Source of the DNA: Heterobilharzia americana
Lineage: Eukaryota > Platyhelminthes > Trematoda > Strigeidida > Schistosomatidae
Direction of reading: 5' to 3'
Assembly: GCA_944470555.2 (NCBI GenBank)
Contig: OX104127.1
Location: forward strand, 161,671,276-161,735,275
DNA length: 64,000 nucleotides
Position numbers and translations under genes: made by a program. This document shows, piece after piece, positions 56,326-64,000 of the stretch. Position 1 is the stretch's first letter. Every line of letters starts with the position of its first letter. Under the pieces are notes generated by a model, which was given only the letters and a program-made list of their open reading frames with translations, had not been told where the DNA came from and made no database searches.

Positions 56326-56930
56326 TGATGGATGCATTATTCGGAAACTTAAAATCCAATCACTTGATTCTCCCAAATCTTCACCAAACAACTCAGTGAC
56401 TGGAAGGAAAAGTGTTTCTAAGAAGCTTCATAGAATTCTTCCTTTTTATATCTTAAAAATTACAAAGCATCCTAGGACATTTTGGATGAGATTTTCACAA
56501 GCAGTACAGCTGCTTGTTTTTCATGTTGTGGTTATATTCTTATTCCAATGTTACGCTTATTTGGTGTTTTTCAATGAACTTTTCCTACTGAAAGACATTT
56601 TCTCCGATTGCAGTTAATTAAAATATGTCTATGAAATAGTTTACAACAAGTTTTCGAGCTATAAATGCTGCTTTCTGTCAAGTTGTCATTGTTTGCCGCA
56701 GATCAGAGTTGGAAATCGTTCGCCGTATTGCTATGGAAGATAATAAACATCTGGAAATTGTGGTATATTTTTATTTACAGTTGTATGCATCTCTCTTACT
56801 TGCACGCTACTACTACTACTACTAAAACTCAACGGTCGAGGAATATCCTTGCTACGTAGACCCATGACATAGTCTGGAACTGGATTTACAAGAAAGCGAC
56901 ACAGTGAATTACTCATATGCGTCGATTAAC
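56326..56930. other. No feature recognised
   Basis: A hydrophobic 73-codon plus frame (56396-56617) has no family motif. An ACT triplet run lies at 56806-56823. Confidence 0.4.
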
Positions 56931-56934
56931 CTTT

Positions 56935-57390
56935 TCAAGGTCTCAGACTAACCAATCACAGTTGTCTCCAAGATAGAAGGCACAAATTTGAAAGAGATCG
57001 ACCACTAAAATCGGGTGACCTTAAAGACCACCCTAGCAACAATCGAAATGACCAATTTGTTATTTATTCCTTGGGTTCCTAGTGGAACATAGGGCCATTT
57101 TATTCTCTTCTCTGCAGTCTTTTCAACCTAGCTCCACGACTTCCCATATGCTTTTATTTCTCCTTCACACGATCTCCTCCATGTCATATTTAGACGCCCA
57201 ACTCATCGTTTACCGACTGGGTTCTACTCGAGGGCCTGGTATGTAATGTCCCGAAATGATTAGTTGGACTTCTTCATTTCGGCTGATGAAAAGGCAAATT
57301 TTCCTTGAAATGGTGAAGTCTAATTAGTTATTTCAGTTGTTACTAGGGTGACCTTTATAAAGTCACTCTTAAAGTCACCCATAATCAAAG
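56935..57390. repeat. GCCACCCT-unit repeats with embedded RTE end
   Basis: Units with CTTAAAGACCACCCTAGCAAC and CTTAAAGTCACCC, matching 16865-17235. An RTE 3' fragment lies within. Confidence 0.55.
57060..57250 (-). mobile_element. RTE-like LINE, 190 bp 3' fragment
   Basis: Minus strand: only the last part of the family (TTGGGTTCCTAGTGGAACAT reversed 3' end) up to the GGCCTGG segment. Confidence 0.8.
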
Positions 57391-57424
57391 GTATATAGAT
57401 GTTTAAATTATTCTATTTTTATAA

Positions 57425-57900
57425 GTAGTATTCATCATGAACTGATGTCAGTTGGGGAACCATTGAAAATCTGGGAGCACTAGACACCTGTCTCCTACAA
57501 CTAGTATGCAACTCCTCAGCAACATACACTCACGACCCAGCTACAGATTGAACTCACCACCTTCAGGTCTCACAACAAACGCGTTAACCATTCAACCACT
57601 CCACCACTTCTCAGTGGTTCACAATTTTCAACTTCTCTCAATTCATGACATAACATGACTATCACCCAAGTTCTTCAGTTAGCATCCACTTCACTTCCGA
57701 CTGCTTGACCCAACAGGTCACGGCTTCTCATTACAGCCTCCTGATATCCATCTAGAAGGTCCTGAGTTCTATCGCTAGCCAGGTCATGGGTGCATACTGA
57801 TGAGGAGTCCCTTACTAGGACGAAATAGTTGTCCAGTGTTCAATGGTTCTCCAACTGATATCAGTCCATGATGAATACTACTTCTAAATTAAAAAATCCC
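57425..57900. mobile_element. S2 fold-back unit, copy 1
   Basis: Inverted S2 pair bounded by complementary ends (AGTAGTATTCATCATGAACT and its complement). Minus ribozyme at about 57479-57530: core CTGAGGA, GAAA changed to GAGA. Plus ribozyme at about 57792-57842: stem II GTCC/GGAC and GAAA intact, C3 changed to A unless read in a shifted register. Near-identical to 62598-63085. Confidence 0.88.
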
Positions 57901-58587
57901 CATTCATCTCGAAAAGTATATTCTATTTATAGTTTTTCTCTATCATATCAAGTGTTTTCATTAGATAAGAAAAACAATGCACAAGTAGATCAAAAGTGAA
58001 TGAAATCAAAGTTTCTAATCATGTAAGATATGCTTACAACTTTCAAGGTAATTACTGTTTTCTAAATCTATACTTCATTTTAATACACAAACCTTTAATT
58101 AATAATACATAATAAGATAAGAAATTCGGAAATAAAACTAGTACATAACTAATTAGTAAAAAAAAAAAAGGTTTCTTTTTATTTCACTTGTTACTTACAC
58201 ACATTATTATATTGTTACCTGGTGCGTATTTCATTCCCCTTTCTCTCTCTCTATCTCTCTCTCTCACACACACACATGTACACAAAGATGAATGTATTGG
58301 ATCAATATCTATTTTACGCAGAAATTATGAACCATTTCCTGTTCAATGAAAGCGATCAACATGCTCAACAATAAAAATAACACATTAGATTATGAATTAC
58401 GATAAAAAGAAAGAATCAAAGATAATAACAATAGGGTATATACTACTCGTTAGTAGTATTAATTAGTATTCGTCATATACAAAGAAATCATGAACTAATT
58501 ATCATCATCGTTTTTTTGTAGAACTAGAGGTTTATTTCTAGTCCCATTTCTTTGAGATTCTTTTAATATATACTACGTAGAATAGAA
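57901..58587. other. No gene; CT/CA microsatellite at 58237-58276
   Basis: CT-rich run followed by CACACACACACA. Remainder is AT-rich and unassigned. Confidence 0.6.
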
Positions 58588-59362
58588 GAGGCAGTGAAAA
58601 CGAGACTTCCTTCAGGTGAATGTAGAGAAGACAGAGGTGATGAAGATACCCAACCAATAACACCACCAACAACAAGAGGCACCAATCACCACTAACGGCT
58701 GAAACCTAAAGGAAATAATCTGTTTCACCTACCATTTAGACAGCATCGTTTCAACTACAGGCGACACACACACACAGATGAAGACGTCAAAGCCGGGGTC
58801 CGACAGGCCTGCTTGCATTAATCTGAAATCAGTGTGGAGATCTACTGCACTGCACTGCATTCAGCACAAAGCGTGAACAACATCCAGATTTTCAACACCA
58901 CTTCAGTCAAGTCAGTGCTTCTATATGGTTCAGAAACTTGGCAAGTCACGAAAAGCATTTCCAAAAAACTACAGACATTCATCAACAACTGCCTACTCTC
59001 CATACTGAAGACCAGATGGCTAGAAGGAATAAGCAACAATGAAATCTGGGAAATAACCAACCCAGAACCTATCGCCCAACAAATATGCAGAAGAAAGTGG
59101 AGATGGATTGGTCATACACTAAGAAGGTCGACTGGGACATCATGTGCCAGGCCAGTTGATCGAGTGGAATCCAAAGGGGAAACGATGAGTTGGGCGTCCG
59201 AGGCGAGGGTGACATGGAGGAGATCATATTAGGAAGAAATGAAAGCTTCTAGGCAGTGGTGGCACCAGATTCAAAAGACTGGAGAGAAGAGAGCGAAATG
59301 GTGACGTGCTACTGCATCCCTATGTCCCACTAGGAACCCAAGGGAAAAATAATATAATAATT
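58588..59362 (+). mobile_element. RTE-like LINE, 3' copy
   Basis: Starts at the thumb (GAGACTTCCTTCAGGTGAATG). Contains NNIQIFNTTSVKSVLLYGSE, TWQVTKSISKKLQTFINNCL, RRKWRWIGHTLRRSTG, then RPVDRVESKGETMSWASEAR in one 132-codon frame (58834-59232). Tail AATAATATAATAATTATTA. Confidence 0.88.
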
Positions 59363-59434
59363 ATTATTGATTTCATTCGGAAAATTTCGCATGGTAAGAG
59401 CAAATTTTAGGCTGCAACAAGTAGCTATATTCAT

Positions 59435-59592
59435 TTCGGTAACTAGGAGTGTAATCCAGTATGTATATTTCGTCCTACTTAGGACTCTTCAGCTGCTTTT
59501 ACCTGCACCACAGTGCGAAATGATGTTGTTCTCACTGAGACTCGAGCCTTGTACCCATCGCTTCAAACGACTAAGTGTCTTCCATGTTGGTT
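59435..59592 (-). mobile_element. S1 hammerhead retroposon
   Basis: Minus strand. The ribozyme (59452-59498) keeps CTGAAGA, stem II GTCC/GGAC and GAAA, but stem I no longer pairs. Reversed tRNA-like head to 59592. Confidence 0.75.
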
Positions 59593-60020
59593 ATTATCCA
59601 ATAACGAAAAACAGTATACATAAACTTAATAGCCTGTATCGAAGGTATCTTTACAGGGAATGTACTGTAAATAGATTGCAGCTGGTAAACTGAGTACCTT
59701 TCTGCAACTTTACCTAGTTACTATTCAGTCTATGTCGCTTGCAAATATTTTATGCAAGTAATTGCTTAGCTGTAGAATCACTTTAAAGGCCACCCTAACA
59801 ACTAATGAAGTGTCTAATGTGATAATTTTTTATAGGATACAGAAACTTATTGTTTTATTGATAGTTGTAGTGTCCCATTGCTATCGTGAGTCGAAATGCT
59901 CGGGGTCTGTCGGTAGATTGGTTCATATGTGTATGCCTCGATACCGCCTGAATTCGACCCAGTATAGAAACAGAAAATTACAAGTGTCAATAAAACAACA
60001 ACTGATCTCCTTTGAACAAG
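59593..60020. other. Unassigned, with one GCCACCCT unit
   Basis: 59775-59850 carries TTTAAAGGCCACCCTAACAAC as in 16.9 and 57.0 kb. Otherwise nothing recognised. Confidence 0.45.
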
Positions 60021-60188
60021 GAGTTGCTATGGTGACCCAGTGGCCTAATGGATAACGCTTTAGCACTTGAACCGATGAATACCGGGTCCGAGTACAGGAG
60101 GGTCATCATTCACAGCGATCCAGGTACATCCAGTTGACAAGTTGTTAATAAGACAAAATGCGCTTCCTGGATCACTGTTAACCATCAC
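60021..60188 (+). mobile_element. S1 retroposon, decayed ribozyme
   Basis: GACCCAGTGGCCTAATGGATA A-box region, GGTCCGAGTAC B-box remnant, GGTACATCCAGTTGACAAG: core TTGACAA, GAAA to AAAA. Confidence 0.72.
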
Positions 60189-60339
60189 AGGGATTACAAT
60201 ACAGAAAGTTAATCAGATTTCTTTTAGTATACTCTCTTAGAAAGTAAAAAGAACTAATGTTAAAACAGGAGCAAGTGGTGACAAGGAGCACCCTAAAAGT
60301 CAATGACGAACAGACACAATCATAATAAAACTTTACACA

Positions 60340-60760
60340 AAAGTGCATCCATTTAGCTTGCCATACTTCGTATGCAGATAAAAAGAGAGTCAAAGGTGAA
60401 GTGGAGGATAAACTATCTGAAAATCAAGGTTAAAAAAAATCATCAAGCTTAAGAAGACGTCAAAGACTGAATACATCTGCATCATTGCAACCAATTTTCA
60501 GCCATTTCAACAAAACTTCCCAACCATTGATTCTAAAGGACCTCTGGCAGCCGAATTAGGTAATCTCCATATTCTTACACACGGTTCAGATGAATATTCA
60601 AAGATTACATGGGTTAGTGAATATCTCGGTCTGACTACCCCTGGCTTTGTTCGAACCCTGTGTTACTTGGCCTACCATTGCATGTCAATCTAAGCTAGGA
60701 CTTAGCATGTTCAACACAGGTTCATGTTAGCTCAGTTGGTGAAAGTTTTTAACATTATAG
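60340..60760 (-). mobile_element. LINE-C 3' UTR relic
   Basis: Minus strand, shares TCAAGCTTAAGAAGACGTCAA and CCAATTTTCAGCCATTTC with other LINE-C 3' ends. Confidence 0.65.
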
Positions 60761-61289
60761 TAGGCGCCTTGTCTACTAGCTTCCACCTAACCTTGATATT
60801 ACTAACACTATGGTCCCATCATACATGAGTAATGATGCAAAGACATCTGTGATAACTTGTAATTTTTTTGCATCTACTTTCAATAATCATATCTCACAAT
60901 CGTATAATAGAACAGAGTGAACTACAGCGCATTATACTCATGATTTAAGAGATAATCAAATATCTCAATGGCGAAAAAGATGACGCTAGTTGACAAATGT
61001 CAATAAAATGTGCATAAATAGCTAAAGAAAGTACAATTAGTCCTTGAAGATGTGAAAAATTACTTAACATCTTTCATAAAGTTTAAAGATCTATAATCTG
61101 TTCAAAGTTTCATGTTTACTTTCAAACATTTCCTTTCTTAAATCCACCTTTATTTGTAAGCTATACTGGATAGATCTGTTGAATAGTTTTATCCAAGCCA
61201 AGTAAATAATCTGAATTAAAAATTTTCTGAAATAATAATAATCACTCACAGAAAAACGTCATCATTACTATACATAATTGAAACACAGG
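60761..61289. other. No feature recognised
   Basis: Unassigned AT-rich sequence. Confidence 0.45.
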
Positions 61290-61712
61290 CAATATTGACC
61301 GATAGCTGCTACCTTGACATGGTGGTTGGGCTTACATATCACAATGACCCGACGAGCTATGCTGGTGGAACGCTTGTTCCCTCGAGGTTCTACCATACCA
61401 GAAAGGTCTGTTGGATAGTGGTTAGACAAAAAGCAGTTACCGTTGTAGTGTGAATTGCTACACTATGATGGGGGGTCTGAGGGCGAAGTCGTACTGCTGT
61501 TAGCTGGATGGGGTGTGACAGCAGTAAGGTGTTTCCCTTGGATGACCAGCAGTGCCATGCTGTCTTCTCAGTGGAAGGGGGGGGGGGGTAGAAAAGGTCG
61601 GCACTAAAAATAACAGACTCCACCATACTCCACGGTCTGCCGGGCTGGTGGTGTTGGCAACTCGGACTGCCACGCAGTAATGCCTAATCCTATGTTGATA
61701 TTGATTGATCGA
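61290..61712 (+). mobile_element. LINE-B-like composite with conserved 3' end
   Basis: Moderately GC-rich block (ACATGGTGGTTGGGCTTACA, GACCCGACGAGCTATGCTGG) ending in CTGCCACGCAGTAATGCC and ATGTTGATATTGATTGATCG, the LINE-B 3' end type. The upstream part is unlike the other LINE-B copies. G11 run at about 61577. Immediately followed by S1. Confidence 0.55.
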
Positions 61713-61713
61713 T

Positions 61714-61975
61714 TGAATATTGGGGCATCCGCACAGGAGCCCATAAGCTAACAAAGACTGATCAATTCGGTCCAATCAACCACGGTGTAATACAAGCAAT
61801 AACAAGAAGTAGCTATCGTGGCTTGGTGGTGTAGTGGATAACGCTGTCACGTTTGAAGCGATCGCCCCGAGTCTTAATCCCGGTGGGAACCATATCACTT
61901 ACTGGGAGGCAGGTACATCCAGCTGACGAGTCCTAAATAGGACGAAATGCGCATCCTGGATCCCATGGCTCATCA
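61714..61975 (+). mobile_element. S1 (Smalpha-like) retroposon, well preserved
   Basis: Leading segment GGGGCATCCGCACAGGAGCCC and GACTGATCAATTCGGTCC, head GGCTTGGTGGTGTAGTGGATA, B-box-like GAGTCTTAATCCCGG, ACTGGGAGGCAGG, then the ribozyme. Best S1 copy. Confidence 0.88.
61917..61961 (+). ncRNA. Hammerhead ribozyme (S1/Smalpha type), intact
   Basis: Stem I ATCCAG (61917-61922) with CTGGAT (61956-61961), perfect. Core CTGACGA 61923-61929, stem II GTCC/GGAC with loop TAAATA, GAAA 61944-61947, very short stem III TGCGCA, cleavage triplet ATC ending at 61955. Confidence 0.92.
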
Positions 61976-62597
61976 GTACTATAGGTAGACTGTCTCAAAA
62001 TATTTACGTACAGATATAAAACGTAAAATTTCTTACATATCACTTAGCAACTAACAATAAAATTACCTAGATGCTAAAAAATTATCCGTAAGTTGTGATT
62101 TACTGGTTTAAGAAATTCTGAAAATCATACATTTCAATGGCTTAACATTTACTTAGGTTTATAATTTGTAAAGCTTTTCGCAATAATAGAACTATAGCAA
62201 CATACTGATAGGCTCAATTTCATTATACGTTTGAATAAATTTGTTTAAAAGGAAGAATAACAGGATATTAGAAACAGGTTATAACTGATAAATGGTATGG
62301 ATTCAAAGTTATTATCAGACAAGTATACACATCTTGGTTAAAAAGTGGTAGTTGAAATCGATAATCATCTAAACACTGAACAATTGATGATATTCCTCCA
62401 CCCAAGTTGATTCATTATCTCCTTGTTCGCTTCAATGTGGTTTCTTTGTTTAAATTATTCTTCTAGTATTGCTAAAACGCTCAACAACAACTTAAACCGA
62501 TTCTTTTCTTCAGCCTTGTCTTCATTTTGTCATTTTTATATACAACAATCCTATAATCATGACAATGACAGTGATGCATTGACTACTAATCTTTTTA
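61976..62597. other. No feature recognised
   Basis: AT-rich sequence between S1 and the S2 fold-back unit. Confidence 0.45.
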
Positions 62598-63085
62598 GAA
62601 GTAGTATTCATCATGAACTGATGTCGGTTGGGGAACCATTGAAAATCTGGGAGCACTAGACACCTGTCTCCTACAACTAGTATGCAACTCCTCAGCAACA
62701 TACACTCACGACCCAGCTACAGATTGAACTCACCACCTTCAGGTTTCACAACAAACGCGTTAACCATTCAACCACTCCACCACTTCTCAGTGGTTCACAA
62801 TTTTCAACTTCTCTCAATTCATGACATAACATGACTATCACCCAAGTTCTTCAGTTAGCATCCACTTCACTTCCGACTGCTTGACCCAACAGGTCACGGC
62901 TTCTCATTACAGCCTCCTGATATCCATCTAGAAGGTCCTGAGTTCTATCGCTAGCCAGGTCATGGGTGCATACTGATGAGGAGTCCCTTACTAGGACGAA
63001 ATAGTTGTCCAGTGCTCAATGGTTGTCCAACTGATATCAGTCCATGATGAATACTACTTCTTAATTAAAAAAATCCCCATTCATA
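62598..63085. mobile_element. S2 fold-back unit, copy 2
   Basis: About 470 bp differing from 57425-57900 at roughly six positions by eye. Same two opposed ribozymes, with the same mutations in each. Confidence 0.88.
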
Positions 63086-63529
63086 TCTAAAATACTAAGC
63101 TTTTTCTCAGGTTCAAGTATCTTAATACTGTACACTTTCTACTTCTCATACTATTTCCCTACTTATTTATTTTAGTATCTCTCTATTTTTGTTATTTTTG
63201 CTTGTAGTGTTGTAAAACTTGCAAACTTTATTCAAAATACAATATTATACATCAATTTTTGTGTATATGTGTATGTGTTTATAAAGTGTCCAAGAAGAAC
63301 TACAAATGTATTGCAGTACAGTGAAAATTTCTGGTCTCCACTAGCTATAAATGTAATAAATATATTGTAGACAACTTTTCAACATTGGGACAAAATCATA
63401 AAAAGTATACACGATATGCGACATAGTTCTAGTGGTTTAAGTTCACTACAGATTTGTGATGCTCAACTATTTTAGTTATTACTATTTATTCATATAATTG
63501 TAATCCTATGTTGTTTTATTTGTTCGAAT
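63086..63529. other. No feature recognised
   Basis: Unassigned AT-rich sequence. Confidence 0.45.
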
Positions 63530-63800
63530 TGTTCGACCTCTATTGGCATATGGGCTCCTATGCGGATGCTTCGATATTGCCTGAAAGTTCATTATGGTAG
63601 TTTTGTTTAGTTGTGGCTAGCAGAAGAATCCAGGACACGCATTTCATCCTATTCCAGACGCGTCAGCTGGATGTACATGCATCCCAGTGCGGAATGATAT
63701 TGTTACCACTGAAACTCGAAACTTGTATCCATCGCTCCAAACACCAAAGTGTTATCCACTATGCAACAGAGGCACGATAGCCATTTCTTGTACAACGGGT
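63530..63800 (-). mobile_element. S1 hammerhead retroposon
   Basis: Minus strand with leading segment (CTATTGGCATATGGGCTCC), ribozyme and reversed head (GTGTTATCCACTATGCAACAG). Inverted partner of 63825-64000. Confidence 0.82.
63628..63672 (-). ncRNA. Hammerhead ribozyme (S1 type), one core change
   Basis: Minus strand: stem I ATCCAG/CTGGAT perfect, cleavage triplet GTC, GAAA intact. The core reads CTGACGC (A9 to C), and stem II GTCT/GGAT is weak. Confidence 0.72.
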
Positions 63801-63824
63801 ATTAGTTATTACAAGAAGGGTCGT

Positions 63825-64000
63825 CGTACCTCCGTGGCATAGTGGATAACGCCTTGGTGTTTGGAGCGATGGGTATGAGGTTTGAGTCTCAGTGAGAACA
63901 ATATCACTCCACACTGAGGTGCAGGCACATCCAGCTGACGAGTCCCAAATAAGACGAAACGCGCGTCCTGGGTTCTCCTACTAACCACAACCAAGCAGAA
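63825..64000 (+). mobile_element. S1 hammerhead retroposon
   Basis: Plus strand: GTACCTCCGTGGCATAGTGG A-box region, GGTTTGAGTCTCAGTGAG, GAGGTGCAGGCACATCC, ribozyme, then the end of the window. Confidence 0.85.
63929..63973 (+). ncRNA. Hammerhead ribozyme (S1/Smalpha type)
   Basis: Stem I ATCCAG with CTGGGT (one G-U pair), core CTGACGA 63935-63941, stem II GTCC/AGAC with one mismatch, GAAA 63956-63959, stem III region CGCGCG, cleavage triplet GTC. Confidence 0.88.

Noticed and set aside
56396..56617. Hydrophobic 73-codon plus frame as a membrane protein exon
   Set aside because: Hydrophobicity is expected from T-rich DNA; no Kv S1-S5 motif and wrong strand for Shal.

Overview
This window looks like a piece of a blood fluke genome (genus Schistosoma). 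That is an inference from content. The DNA is AT-rich and non-coding for long stretches. It is crowded with decayed non-LTR retrotransposons, Penelope-like elements, and many short tRNA-like retroposons that carry hammerhead ribozymes, of which the Smalpha retroposon of schistosomes is the known example. I cannot name the species from sequence alone.

Host gene. The only host coding sequence I can support is two exons of a minus-strand voltage-gated potassium channel of the Shal/Kv4 type. One exon (18082-18244) encodes the end of the pore filter, helix S6 and the start of the C-terminal tail. The next exon (2409-2702) encodes more of the cytoplasmic tail. They are joined by an intron of about 15.4 kb. 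The S1-S5 exons must lie upstream on the minus strand; I did not find them between 18.3 and 64 kb, so they are probably beyond the right edge. The 3' end lies beyond the left edge. Most or all of the window would then be intronic.

Transposon layers. (1) RTE-like LINE: twelve 5'-truncated copies, ending in a conserved 3' end plus a short AAT-rich tail, at about 6.0-7.2, 20.6-21.1, 23.0-24.3, 24.7-25.2, 25.9-26.6, 27.7-28.9, 34.0-35.1, 39.8-40.3, 47.7-48.7, 54.7-55.2, 57.1-57.2 and 58.6-59.4 kb. (2) Two related LINE lineages, called LINE-B (3' tail of GAT repeats) and LINE-C; a degraded endonuclease-RT copy is at 11.1-13.3 kb. (3) Two Penelope-like lineages (PLE-1 with GIY-YIG near 31.6-32.9, 51.5-52.6 and 55.7-56.3 kb; PLE-2 near 0.1-2.3, 14.6-15.1 and 49.2-50.4 kb). 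(4) One Ty3/Gypsy pol relic at 13.3-14.6 kb.

Short retroposons. Three families (S1, S2, S3) each pair a tRNA-like A/B-box head with a type I hammerhead ribozyme. Their stems differ in sequence but remain paired. S1 resembles Smalpha. A fourth family (S4) has a tRNA-like core bounded by inverted repeats. Many copies are in head-to-head pairs, so that antisense ribozymes face each other. Two S2 fold-back units at 57.4 and 62.6 kb are nearly identical and may be the youngest repeats here. PLE-1 also carries hammerheads at both ends of palindromic copies.

Nested insertions with target-site duplications give a relative order: RTE copies sit in an S1 copy (33.9-35.1 kb) and in a LINE-B copy (23.0-24.3 kb), and an S3 monomer sits in an S4 copy (44.4-44.6 kb).
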